Origin: Blastomussa wellsi
Lineage: Eukaryota > Cnidaria > Anthozoa > Scleractinia > Plerogyridae
Assembly: GCA_947652115.1 (NCBI GenBank)
Contig: OX393567.1
Location: 15,430,178 to 15,494,177, forward strand
Direction of reading: 5' to 3'
Length of the DNA stretch: 64,000 nucleotides
The position numbers were made by a program, and so were the translations under genes. The notes beneath the pieces were generated by a model. It was not told the DNA's origin and searched no databases. It saw nothing but the letters and a program-made list of their open reading frames with translations. Each line of letters starts with the position of its first letter. The first letter of the stretch is position 1. Positions 44,095-55,610 of this stretch are shown here, piece by piece.

Positions 44095-45985
44095 TTTTAG
44101 TGATAAAAAGGCCTCCGTCTAGTAAAACATAGGTATCTTACTGAGAAGAAAGTTTCCCAAACGTTCCCAGACATTCCCAAACGTTCCCAGACATGCAATG
44201 CTATGAGATAAGGCAGCACTGGCTCTCATCGCTTGTTGCATGTACTGAATGTCACTCAAAGCTAAACTTTTAAATGTTAGAAGACTAACACTAGCGGACA
44301 CTCAGACATTGTATTGTGAATATCTACGGCTCATTAGCTATGAAACTATTTAGTATTCCATATTTTCTCTTTCCACGGCTAATAAACAGTACATTGCTAG
44401 CTAGGTTGTACCAGCCTTTACTTACCTGAGGTAAAAATAAAGCTTACACTAAAAGTACGTGTTGTAATATATAGTAGTAGTAGGCATCCTTCCGTGCGCT
44501 GTTGGTTGGATGCAGCGTTTGCTGTGGCTACACAGTCCAATTCGTAATTTAAAGATACGACTGAAGTTCTGGCAGACGCCACTATGCCCCGTGTAGTGGT
44601 TTTGAAATTTTGCAACTTGCCTTCTTCTTCGTTCATTTCTCCTCTGCGGCTAGAGTGATGTTCTGTTCTCCAGCTAGGAGTGCTTTACACCAGAGGTAAA
44701 TACTTTAGCTATGGATACAAATAAGGAAGACTGAGAGGGATTGTAAAACAATCAGGCTACATTTCTTAAGATATCCTTGAATAATGAATGTACAAATGAG
44801 CGTCTATGGCACATACAACAATTTTAAAGCACTTTCTGTCATTGACCTGTGCCTCCCACGTCTCCACGTTCAAGCCAGTGGATTTCATGTTCCTTTTGCA
44901 CACTTCATTCTGAGATTCCGGGTATATCCTGTCTGCTAACTTCTGAAACCTAAGAAGGACTATTTGGGCAGCTTCAAGACGAAACTCAGCATAGAAATTC
45001 TCCGGTAGTTGTCACAGATGCTTCGATCGCCCTTGTTTTTTGTACATGCGGTAATATACACCCGTAAATGTAATAACCTTGTATAGATCAACCGAGGCCT
45101 TCCGAACAAACATCAAACGAAATCACACTGAAATCACTCGATTTAGTTTGTAGCCAAATGGTTGCTCTTAATTTAAGGTTCAGCTTAGGGAAAGAACAAC
45201 TAACACAGAAAACAAAAATATTGAAATCGTGGGATCGGAACTCACAAGGAGCACATGGTAGAACCTACAGGCATCGAACGGGGGATAACTGGAAATAGTA
45301 AGAAATAGACCGCCAACATGTGGGGTTGACTGTCGACCCAGGACAAGTTGTCAACCAAGGTTAGATGTTGGTAAACATTGGTTGTCGGTCCAGGGTTAGT
45401 TAACGGTTGTTGCATTGCCTGTGTAGGGTTAGGGGGAACTACTAGGATAGCACAAAGGTCATAAAAGGAACAGGGTAGAGAAGGTACAAGATGGCGGAAC
45501 AGATGACAGAATAAGTAAATGCACTCAGGCTACGAGAAGAATACACGAAGGAACTCAGGGTTCATGGGTTTAACGCACCACAAAAGGCATAGGAACCCCC
45601 GGCAATGGGAACGAGTGGGGAATTAAAAAACACACGGGGTATGTTCTCGACCCAGCATGTGTAATCAGTAGGCTTAGGATATCTTTTGCTATATTTTCCA
45701 GTAATCATTGTACCGTTGACCTCGTCATAGAGGTTAAAAAATGTGTGTGATATTGGGTCCTGTGATATTGGGTCCATATCGTGTGTGATATTGGGTCCTG
45801 CTAACTTATTGTTCTACATTAAATGAATAGGAAAAGCGTTCCAACGGACACATTTTTAATTCTGATTATCTCGTCTACAACAGTTATTGCTTTTCTACTT
45901 TATCAATACAGAATAATTAATAAGCTCGACCTGATATAAGCTTATAAAAAGTGATCCTCCAAATTTGTTGAAAAATGTCGCTTGT
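44095..45985. other. 3' flank of channel gene and intergenic sequence
   Basis: No gene recognised. Small tandem repeats: cccaaacgttcccagacatt twice at 44156-44194, and gatattgggtcc three times within 45749-45799. A good candidate poly(A) region for the channel gene is not obvious. Confidence 0.4.
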
Positions 45986-46900
45986 CTAACATGACAAACA
46001 AAAACTTATCACGTGTCTAAGCGTGTCTCTGGCGGCTCGTCTAACTTCTCCAATCTTCCAACAATATAGGATCGGGTTCAGAGTTGAATTAAAGAATATA
46101 AGTGTTGATGCAATTGTCCAGGGCTCAATAGAAGAAAAAGTCGATCCTCTGATAGCCATCGAGATGGTAACTATAACCATGGGAAGATAGCAAGCAAGCA
46201 AGGTGAAATGTACCCACAATGCACTGGACACTGTCTTTCTGTATCGCGCTATGTTCAATGGCTCATGTCCGTTTGGTTGTCCTTGGTGTACGTGTTCTTG
46301 TATTTGAGCTTGCTGATGCAGGAGTTTTAGATAGATCTTAATGTAACAGCAACTGGAAGCCATTATGCATAATATAACAGCTATGAAAATATAATGCATG
46401 GTTAGCGTTTTGTTCCAAAACACAACGGTGGCAAAGCCGATGCTTAGAATCCAAAAACAGATCACAATCACCAAGACTCGTTTGACAGTTACCTCTTGTC
46501 TGTATCTCATGCCCAGTAACAGGGCAAGAAGTCTGTCCACGCTTATTGCGGTCAGTGTGAACAGAGATACCAAACACAAAACCTGACCTGTAAAAAGGGT
46601 AAATTCGACGGAAACATGGCAAATTTGCAAGCTTTCCTTAACCACAGTCACCAAGAATATGACAAACAGCGGCTCCAAGATAATACCAACGAAGAAATCA
46701 GCGAGCGCCAGTGAACGTAACAACATCTTGGAAGGCGGATGAAGGGAAGACTCCTTGGAAAGGGCAGCTAAGATCAAAGCGTTAGCCAAGGTTGAAGTGA
46801 TGGCGAGAAAAATATTTATGACGGTTCCAACAAAACTAACTACGTGGGTCTGCAGTAACTGAGGTGCCATGCAGACTCCATGTGGCTCATCAGCCTCCAT
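45986..46900 (-). CDS. intronless class A GPCR, intact
   Basis: 304 residues from MEADEPHGVC. TM1 with INIFLAITSTLANALILAAL (GN replaced by AN); TM2 LALADFFVGIILEPL; first outer loop with LQICHV; TM3 ending TAISVDRLLALLLGMRYRQ; TM4 VIVICFWILSIGFATVVFW; TM5 VILCIMASSCCYIKIYLKL without Pro; loop 3 HQGQPNGHEPLNIARYRK; TM6 LLACYLPMVIVTI; TM7 NSTLNPILYCWKIGEVRR; tail RHVISFCLSC. No lesions. The pseudogene at 12889-13740 is closest to this copy in the TM2-TM3 part (VKESLQIC against VNKSLNIC). Confidence 0.92.
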   Translation of the reverse strand: MEADEPHGVCMAPQLLQTHVVSFVGTVINIFLAITSTLANALILAALSKESSLHPPSKMLLRSLALADFFVGIILEPLFVIFLVTVVKESLQICHVSVEFTLFTGQVLCLVSLFTLTAISVDRLLALLLGMRYRQEVTVKRVLVIVICFWILSIGFATVVFWNKTLTMHYIFIAVILCIMASSCCYIKIYLKLLHQQAQIQEHVHQGQPNGHEPLNIARYRKTVSSALWVHFTLLACYLPMVIVTISMAIRGSTFSSIEPWTIASTLIFFNSTLNPILYCWKIGEVRRAARDTLRHVISFCLSC

Positions 46901-47401
46901 GTTTATTATTTTAACTTAATGATAAATATAGTTTGACTACGCACGGCTAAAAGAAGTCATTTTGTTCGGAGGCTCGTATCATCATCAGAACACGTTAACT
47001 CTCGGCCCGGTGACCCAAACACTACACAATGATCTCTTGGCCTTGAGGAACAAGATGACAGAAGTTATGCATGGTGGTTATCCAAAGACAATAGAGTGTT
47101 ACAAACTGCTGTGAGACAGATGGCAATAACTGTTGATTTTGGGCGAGAGTGTATTTATTCATCGTACCAAATTAATGAAATGGAACGAATGGCCTTTTCG
47201 CGCAAATTCTGTTGTTGATGATTTTTATCATTGGGGAGGCAACGAAATTATTGTTACGGATAACAAATTATCAATCCTTCTACTTAAAGATTTACTCTGT
47301 CAGTTCCGATAACTAATAAAAATATTATAAATATTTGATGAAGTGCGAGGGTTCGGTAAATTACTGCCAATTTTACTCTGTGAAAAGAGATCAGTTTCTA
47401 G
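46901..47401. other. non-coding 5' flank of GPCR
   Basis: No gene seen. Confidence 0.35.
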
Positions 47402-47404
47402 TAT

Positions 47405-47641
47405 ATGAGATTTAATTCAAATTGAATTACACAAGGTGCGACGTTATTATTTGCGTTTCAAATATTTGATTCAAATTGAATTACACAAGGAGCGACGTTA
47501 TTATTTGTGTTTCAAATATATGAGATTTGATTGAAATATTGAATTACTCAAGGAGCGACGTTATTATTTGTGTTTCAAATATATGAGATTTTATTCAAAT
47601 TGAATTACACAAGAAGCGACGTTATTATTTGTGTTTCAAAG
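47405..47641. repeat. tandem repeat, four units of about 58-64 bp
   Basis: Each unit has attcaaattgaattacacaa, then gcgacgttattatttg and gtttcaaatat. Units differ by single bases and short indels. Confidence 0.9.
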
Positions 47642-49639
47642 GCTTTTTAATCTTGAACTGGTATCTCGATTTATGTGTCATTTGAATCAGGACAGAAAAT
47701 TAATCAGTTTATTACGAAGAGGGTAAAATTACTGAATGCTGATTGGCTGAGACAGAGGACATTTTTTATTAATTTTGGTAATTGCCCGGGGCAAAATTAC
47801 TTGATCCTGATTAGACATGCGGGGACATTTCTCGTTTCTAATTGGCTGAGCGTGCTGCACTTAGTTGGCTTCTTGACGGCGGGAGTTTGAGCAGAATTTT
47901 CAAACATAGGACCTGCTTTGTAGGTCGGAACTGGGCTTCAGTTTCCTGAGTTATTTAATAAATAAGGAATGAAAACCGGGTAGTAGCTATAAAGGAAATG
48001 GAGTCAGACTAATCTCAGTAAACAGAGTATTATCTCCATTTTTACTCAGCCCCATGCGATTAACTATACTTATATCTTCAAACAAATACGCCTTTACATG
48101 TTCAGTTTTAAGTCTCGATAAGTCAGTCTGTGAGTAAGACGAAGGCGCACACACAACAAGGGGCTTCACAGTGAAAGATAGTCAGCAGCCAACGAGGCAG
48201 TAGAGAATGAATAGAATGCTCGGTTTTCTTCAATTTACTAATTATTTTAAATCAAGTAGAAGATTGAATCTTATTAAGGGAGCTGTCATTAACTATTGGT
48301 GGGCGGGGGCAGTATTATTTCAATGGCGAGGCCAAAAATTTTAGCCCCTCTCAGGTTAAGGCGGGGTTCTACCTGAATTTGAATGAAATTTTAAGAAGTT
48401 TACAGAAGGTAAAGCATCAAGCTTGGTAGGGGGACTGTTTGGTGTGCATATTCTAATTTTAAACTTCAAATTCTAATTTTTAAACTACATTAAATCTTCG
48501 CTATTTCGTATTTCTCCAAATTTTCCTTCTCCTTTAAGAAAAACTCCCTGCTCCCAAATATACCCAAACATCATCCAAAATTTACAAAACACCACAAAAC
48601 ATTAATTGGTGAGATGAGTGAAGAACTTTGGCATTCCTTGAAACGCAAACGAGATATTTGCATTAAACCAATTTTAAATGAAAGGAAAAACTGCTTTCAG
48701 GTAGAATGGCGGCTTAACAGCCCAAAAATCTCCCCCACCCCAACATGTCAGCCGAAAACATTGTAACCCTCCTCTGCTACTAAAGTTTATTGCACAAAAC
48801 CCTTTACTACGCGCACATCGCCGAAATTTTTAATGGAAGGAATCCAACTCTCCCCTATACGGGTGCCCATAAATTTCCTCTTTTGAGAAAGAAATTTATT
48901 AAACCACCCCACCTCCCTTTCAGAAAGATACACTACATGCCAAAAAGTCATATGATTTATTTGCGTCTTCGGAGTTCAGTTTGTAATGTGATTATACATC
49001 AATGATTGGGTGACTGTTGGCATTAACAGCGTACTACACAGAAATTACAGAAAAATGCTTGATTAAAGTTATCAGATCCTAATGCATCCTGGAAGCGTAC
49101 ATGGGGCAGCATTTTGCAGAATTAATAAGCCAACCCCTCTAAAGTACCTGAAATAAACAAGCCACCTCTAAATACTAAATACCGACGTTCGAGGTATTTA
49201 TATAACTCATTTCATGATATTATTCATGAGGAATCAACAGCTGTCATGAAAAATAATTTAAACCCGCAAAACCAATACTAAAATATTTGTGAAAAAGCTA
49301 TCTTCGAAACTTATATGTGATAAATAAATAATCTCCAACGTATACGGATCTAATCAAAGGCTCGAAAAGGCGGGCGTTACCGGAGCGGCCTCAATCGTCT
49401 TATTGGCCAACATTCTCCAAAATGCAAAAAAGATAAGTAAGATTTGAACAGTACTCTGAGCTTCGACGCGGTGTCCTTCACAATTTTTGCCATATTTGTT
49501 TCGGTTATTTCTGGTCAACCAGCCACAATAATGACGTTTTAACGGAATATTCGACACTGTAACCTGGAGACTTCGTTTTTTTAATCTACACACAGGTACA
49601 AACGCTACAGATCATTCAGGGTGACTTTTCTTTTCTAAC
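47642..49639. other. non-coding stretch
   Basis: No gene recognised; only short frames without motifs. The last 20 bp precede the GPCR start at 49640. Confidence 0.4.
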
Positions 49640-50551
49640 ATGGAAGCTGATGAGAGCGTGAAACAGAATATTTGCTTGCCACTTGTAATGGGGCCCCATG
49701 CATTTTGGTTTACCATAGCTTTTCATATTTTGCTCGCTATCACTTCAACCCTTGGTAATATTGTAATCCTTGTTGCCCTTCACAAGGAGTCGTCCCTTCA
49801 TGCACCTTCCAAATTCTTGTTACGTTCACTGGCGTTCTCTGATTGTTGTGCTGGGATTCTTTTGGAGCCACTTTTTATCGGATCTTTGATGACAAAGAAA
49901 TATGAAATGTGGAATCTTTGTAATTCTATCCATGCTATTACTATGTATACTGGTCAAGTGTTGTGTTTGGTATCTTTGCTCACACTAACCACAATAAGTG
50001 TGGAAAGACTCCTTGCCTTGTTGTTGGGAATGAGATACAGACAAGTGGTTACTTTAAAGCGTATACAAGTGATTACGGTCTGCTATTGGACTCTGAGCAT
50101 CGGCTTTGCCTCCGCGGTGTTTTGGGATAAGAGAATAAGCTTATATTATACCTTTTCGCTTGTTCTATTATGTCTAGTGGTATCAACCTGCTGTTACATC
50201 AAGATCTACCAAAAGCTCCTTCATCATCAAGCTCAGATACAAGAGCACTTTTACCAAGGACAACCAAACGGACATGAGCCATTGAGCATAGCGCGATACA
50301 GAAAGACAGTGTCCAGCACATTGTGGGTACAATTTTCATTACTCGCCTGCTATCTACCCTTTGGTATAGTTACAGCTTCAATGGCGATCAGTGGATTGCT
50401 CCCATCTCTTCTTGTAGCTTGGAATCTTTCAGGAACGCTCATGTTCTTTAACTCAACTCTGAACCCAATCCTCTATTGTTGGAAGATCAGACAAGTGAGA
50501 GGAGCGGCGATAGAAACTATTAGACAAGTACTGTGTTGCTTATCAAGCTAG
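49640..50551 (+). CDS. intronless class A GPCR, intact, ERL variant
   Basis: 303 residues from MEADESVKQN. TM1 with FHILLAITSTLGNIVILVAL; TM2 LAFSDCCAGILLEPL with the conserved Asp; TM3 ends TTISVERLLALLLGMRYRQ, so the usual Asp of DRL is Glu here; TM4 VITVCYWTLSIGFASAVFW; TM5 VLLCLVVSTCCYIKIYQKL; loop 3 YQGQPNGHEPLSIARYRK; TM6 LACYLPFGIVTA; TM7 NSTLNPILYCWKIRQVRG; tail QVLCCLSS. Frame intact. The Asp-to-Glu change is conservative and found in other class A receptors. Confidence 0.92.
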   Translation: MEADESVKQNICLPLVMGPHAFWFTIAFHILLAITSTLGNIVILVALHKESSLHAPSKFLLRSLAFSDCCAGILLEPLFIGSLMTKKYEMWNLCNSIHAITMYTGQVLCLVSLLTLTTISVERLLALLLGMRYRQVVTLKRIQVITVCYWTLSIGFASAVFWDKRISLYYTFSLVLLCLVVSTCCYIKIYQKLLHHQAQIQEHFYQGQPNGHEPLSIARYRKTVSSTLWVQFSLLACYLPFGIVTASMAISGLLPSLLVAWNLSGTLMFFNSTLNPILYCWKIRQVRGAAIETIRQVLCCLSS

Positions 50552-51405
50552 AGGTGTAAGTTCCAAAAATTTGGGAGGGGCAGAGAGAATGACAGAAATT
50601 GGTTAGGATATGACTTCGTACTGTGGCATTAAGCCCATAGGCTCAGTACTGATATAAAGCAGTAGAAGAAAAATTGGGAAGTTATTCTCGATTTTCAGAA
50701 CACGAGTCTTAATGAATTACAGGTCTCGGAGTAAAAACCACGAGTTTTGCGACGTGTGCGTCAAGCGAGAGCTATGACTTCGACACGGGGTATCAACAAC
50801 AACAAGAAAAACATGGAACAAGAGATGGAGATGACCTGTGGCTTTCTAATACAGCTAGTATTCTGCTCAAGTCACCCATCAGTCACGTTGTTCCTTAGTG
50901 GTGCACCCGCTACTGAGAAAAATCCTGGATCCGCCACTGCCTTTTGCTAACGGATTATAAATAAAAGGACAATAACTTCGCGGGTATAATAAATTTGCCT
51001 GTCTTGCACTCCCTCTCGAAGCAGTTTTCGAGTTTCTTTCAGGTTAAAACACTATGAATTAAAAATGAATTTCAATCATTCTAAGCAACATATGGTAGTC
51101 TGCGGCCTTTCCCTTCACCAAGGAAAAAACTCTAGAACAAAAATTTATTTTTCAAATCGGCACTCTTAATTCTCACGGTATCAACGAACGCTTTTCATTC
51201 AACTAATTTATTCCGAAGTTTTCACGTTACCAGGCACCAGCCAATAGCGAAACTCCATCTTTCTGTATATAAAGACACACGACGCACAATTCCTTGATTC
51301 GCTCCGACGAAGGGCTAACGCTCGAAACGTCAGCTCTTGAATCTTTTTACGGTGGCCAATTGACATTATCAACCCAGTTGATAAAACCAAATTATATTGT
51401 TATAC

Positions 51406-51450
<45 letters not shown>

Positions 51451-52490
51451 CTATTCTCGATATATCAACAACGAACTGAAATACAACAATACCTCGTTCT
51501 CTTTATTGTTTGGAGAATATTTTCTTTTGTGTTCAGTCGTCTTATAGAATATTTATAGAGTGCTGAACAATGGTTGTTGATATCGAGAAAGAGCCTGAAT
51601 TTCAACGTTCTGCAATGCGATGAGCTGAAATTCAATTCTTGTAGCTGTCTGAAATCATGGCAATATAATGTATCCACTGATGTCGACTCATCTCATAGGC
51701 GTAATATTCGTTGGGAAAGTAATAAAGTTGCTCTGCTCTTCAAATGTTTACGTTTGCGTCGCCACACGTCGGTTATAACCAAAATAAATAAAATATATTC
51801 CAGTTTATCTTATTTAATTTGTTATGGTGAATAAGCTTTTTGCAAGCTGATTTATTTCCACCAATTTCTTTCACATAGCTCCTGGGTAAACCAATTCATG
51901 ACACGATAACGCTTTCTGTTGTTAAGTGGTATGGGGAGCATCCGCTCGACTGATAAATATTTACTTTTTTAGGAAATAGGACTGTTTAATCTAATGGACA
52001 CCACTAAATTATGGATGGAAGGAAATCTGGCAGAAATAGTAGTTAAGTCAACCGTCTGTCATCTGTGGGCGGAAACTCTCACTCAATACCGCTGCCAATA
52101 CTGTGGAGTGCTAAATAAACAAATATAAGTAACCCAAGAGTTAAATATTCGTTATGACAATTCATGGCATCAAACTGCCGGATTCCATCCGCCTTCCATG
52201 TAATTCTTTCAATAAAACAATATGGAGATTGCACTGTTTCTAAAAATATAACTTTCAATCAAAAAACAAAACTAGACCAGAAATTAAATTTCACTCAAGT
52301 TGCGTCACGACAAAAGCAGTACAAAGCAGTTTCAGAAAACGTAGCGAGCAAGTAAATATCAGAAGGATAACTGTTTAAATGAATGGTATAAAACAGTTTA
52401 TCATTGCAAATGTTAAGCATGAAAGTTGCTAACAGAAAACCAACCAGCGCTGCTTTGTACAGCATTTTTAACAGGAAATATTGCACTTCG
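50552..52490. other. non-coding stretch with a repeat fragment
   Basis: No gene recognised. The segment 51285-51440 looks like a piece of a dispersed element and is listed separately. Confidence 0.4.
51285..51440 (+). repeat. possible retroelement 3'-end fragment
   Basis: Contains gacgaagggctaacgctcg followed by aaacgtc, where gacg and cgtc can pair as a small hairpin, then gaatctttttacggtgg and caccgacgcagcaccacag. This order of motifs resembles a repeat I associate with cnidarian and other marine invertebrate retroelements, perhaps Penelope-like. Recognition is from memory and uncertain. Confidence 0.35.
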
Positions 52491-52499
52491 CCCGTCACG

Positions 52500-53170
52500 G
52501 TCCTTAATATTTTTCTCGCCATCCCCTCAGTCAGTAGGTGATCTTAACTACTACTGACCCAACATTGTGATCCGGCTGGCTGCCCTTTCAAAGGCGTCGT
52601 CCCGTTATCCGCTTTCCAAGATCTTCTTGCGTTCATTGGCGCTAACTTATTTTTTTTGTTGGCATTTATATCGCCAGAAGCCACTTTTTTCAGGATTTTC
52701 ATAACCATACAATCCGAAAATCGGAATCTTTGCTATCGCATTCATAGGCCTGGTAGGCCTGTGGATGTTCTTTGTCTCTTTGTTCACAATGTTCGCAATG
52801 ACCGCAATTAACGTGGACAGACTTCTCAGTTCTCACTTCTCAGTGGTCACTAACAAACGAGACGTAGTGATTGTGATCTGTATTGGTATTTTGACTCTAA
52901 GCGTTGAACTTCTCTCGGCTATCGTATCTGATGTTTGGAACGTGCAGATTCTTTTATATTATATGGCTCCATAGCTGTTCCAGTATGCTTAGTAGTCTCA
53001 ACCTGCTGTTATAAAAAGATCTATCGAAAGCTCCTTCATCATCAATCACACTCAAATACAAAAACACGTTCACATAGGACAACCAAACGGACACGAGCCA
53101 CTGAACATAGCGCGATACAGAAAGACAGAGTCCAGTGCATTGTGGGTACAGTTTTCAGTTATTCGTCTTC
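52500..53170 (+). pseudogene. class A GPCR pseudogene
   Basis: Plus-strand copy with many lesions. 52507-52640 matches TM1-TM2 (atatttttctcgccat, tccaagatctt). 52765-52974 reads TM3-TM4 with AMTAINVDRLLSS but lacks the LLGMRYRQ loop. 52935-53110 holds TM5 to loop 3 (CCYKKIYRKLLHHQS), with a 4-6 base insertion (aatcacactcaaat) that shifts the frame before QPNGHEP. Homology ends after TM6 begins (gtgggtacagttttcagtta); TM7 is lost. Confidence 0.85.
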
Positions 53171-55308
53171 TTCTTTTAATTGGGCTTTGACAGCAACAGC
53201 TAACAGCTAATAAGGTCTACTAAAGGCTCATACTGGGAGACCCAGGTGCGAAAGTTTACAAGAAGTCGAAAGAGTCAAAGTCAAAACGAACCAAGTTGAC
53301 AAAATTAGACAAGCATAGATCAACCAATCAAAAACTACAAAGACGCGAATATCCTAACTGACAGCTAACCTCGGAGTCCAATAAAAGATAGGAGCCAAGA
53401 ACGAAAGAATGACACAAACGCCCTTCACCGTGTGAGCTAACCTGGCTTCCCAGAACAAAGTTTACTAGAAAACGCTATTTATAAATTTTGATCCATAACA
53501 CCTTTTTGCCGCGTGGTAATATATTAGGACTCGGCCACGCCTAGCCACAGGAGGACCAGAAGTTAATTAAAAGCATCGGGGTATTAAACTCAGCTTACAA
53601 TTTCAGTTTTTTCTGTAAAAAGAAATCGCGTTTGCAACGAAAATTGGAAGAAGAGGATGTTACTGATTTTCAGCTAAGACGTCTGGAGTTTGGGGTTTTT
53701 GTCGGTGCAAAAACCCGTGAAATTTTTCTGTTTTGAGGAGTGGATGTCGGATTTTCCCCCTATTTTTCTGAGGGATTTATTTCAGAAATAGACAAAGGTA
53801 ACAAAACGAAAGGCAGCCTCTCATTTGCCGTTTGCCAACATGCTTAATCTTTAATTTCAGTTTATGCCTAACGGCAAAATGTTTGGCCGTTTTACTGCTA
53901 TCGGTTAACCCCACTTAGACCCTCATATCTGGGTATTTTGGCTAAAAGTGGATAAAAGGTAGGTACCTGGTTAGATTATTTTGAAGGGTACTTTATTATT
54001 GAGATCGTTTTACTACCTGTGAGTTTGGAAAACAGTTTTACCAACTGACTTAAGACCGAAGAGACATGCACACTGAACGGTTGTGGACGTTGGTTCAGCA
54101 AAAATATTCGTTTGCCGAATAAATTGCGGGTAAATTCTAATTAGTATTCAATTATTCATATTTTTGTATTACTTTTACTCGAGGAAAGAGAAGAGCGAAT
54201 GGACTTCGTTCTGCGGCTATTCAACAGCAAAGAAATCAGTCAAACCAATGTTGGTATCATCAAATTGTTATCTTCGATGCCCAGAATGTCCACGGCCTTG
54301 TTCTGCAGGCGGTTAGAGTTTTGAGTTTTGTCTTGGAATATGGCAGTCCGAGCGTGTTGGCATTCAACCGACCGCCCAACCGCCGTCGAAGAGTTATTTC
54401 GCTGGAAGTGTTTTCTGAGGAGGTAACTACAATTTCAAATGATTATATTGTCACTCTAATCGTCCTCGACTAAAGCTTAGTAACATCTTTTTCATTTTGA
54501 ACGTTTTCAATGATTTCAGTTGACTTCTTCGCTGAACTTAGATCGTTAAATATGAAGTAGAATTTATGCATGAAAGTTTCTTACTGCGGGAATTTGTCGA
54601 CTTCTCGATTCCTGTAAATCGTGTCAATGATTTCGCTTTTTTTTAACTAAGTTTTTGTTCAGTTGGTCTAATGGCAGTAATTTTAGATTATAGCTTTTGG
54701 AGAAATAATAAAATCTTCGGTAAGCTTCTGCAATGTACAGTTTTTGGGCTGGGGGAGGGGGAACCGATGGTTCAATCTAGCTACCGGGAGACAAGGGGGC
54801 TTCTTAATTATATTTTTATATTCTTCTCTTCTCGGGAAAAATTCATTTGTTTGCTATTACAGTGTCAACAGTGGAAGCTTCTCACTTGTTGTATGTTAAA
54901 ACTGATTTATAACCACCATTATTAGAATTCTACTAATGTTACACTGATACAAATGCTGCGATCTGATTGGCTGAGGTACACGTACATTATCAGACTATCA
55001 TCCATTAATATCACCCAACTAGTGGAATAATGCAAATCCTGCATTTTAATTGGTTACGCTACTAGAGGGCTATCAGTAATAGTTCGCAATCAAGCATGAA
55101 GCTTTCTTTTTTTTTATTCCCAAATAAATATTTCTTCAACTTGCATTTGCTAACTTTATATCCGACTAGCCCTTGCGGGCTACGGTTCTAATTGTTAAAA
55201 AGAGTGGAGTTTAACACTAGTTCATATGTAGATAAATAATTGAACATCATTATTAGATCTCATCGACTATCACCTCATAGAAATGGAGAGCGAATAATCT
55301 AATGGACC
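53171..55308. other. non-coding stretch
   Basis: No gene recognised. 54945-55080 shares text with 59760-59840 (aaatgc(t/c)gc(g/a)atctgattggctgag), a dispersed repeat. 55240-55305 resembles the palindrome at 59961-60088. Confidence 0.4.
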
Positions 55309-55610
55309 TTAGTATATTCTCAGCTCCGACTATTGCATTTCTAGCTTTTTGATTGGCTAAAAAACTCCGACTATGAGCCAATAGTCGGAGTTTTACGTCA
55401 TATGGAAAATAGGAAGTTGTATGCTCTTTCCGGACGCTTTGTAAAATTGTGGAAATAAAAATCGGCGGAAAAACCCGGTTTGAGAATTTACTAAAACAAT
55501 TATTCCATTCGCCCTTGTTGGATATGAAGTAATTATAACCAACGAGCGCGTAGCGCGAGTTGGTTATTTTATCACTTCATATCCAACGCGGGCTCATGGA
55601 ATAATTGTTA
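55309..55610. repeat. 300 bp dispersed repeat with palindrome, copy 2
   Basis: Direct copy of 41318-41617. The palindrome loop (cgagcgcgtagcgcgag, 55543-55559) is the exact inverse of the loop in copy 1, while the arms keep their orientation. Confidence 0.85.

Noticed and set aside
51300..51330. Hammerhead ribozyme
   Set aside because: The core reads ccgacga and the following helices do not fit the needed order; only a small gacg/cgtc hairpin is supported.
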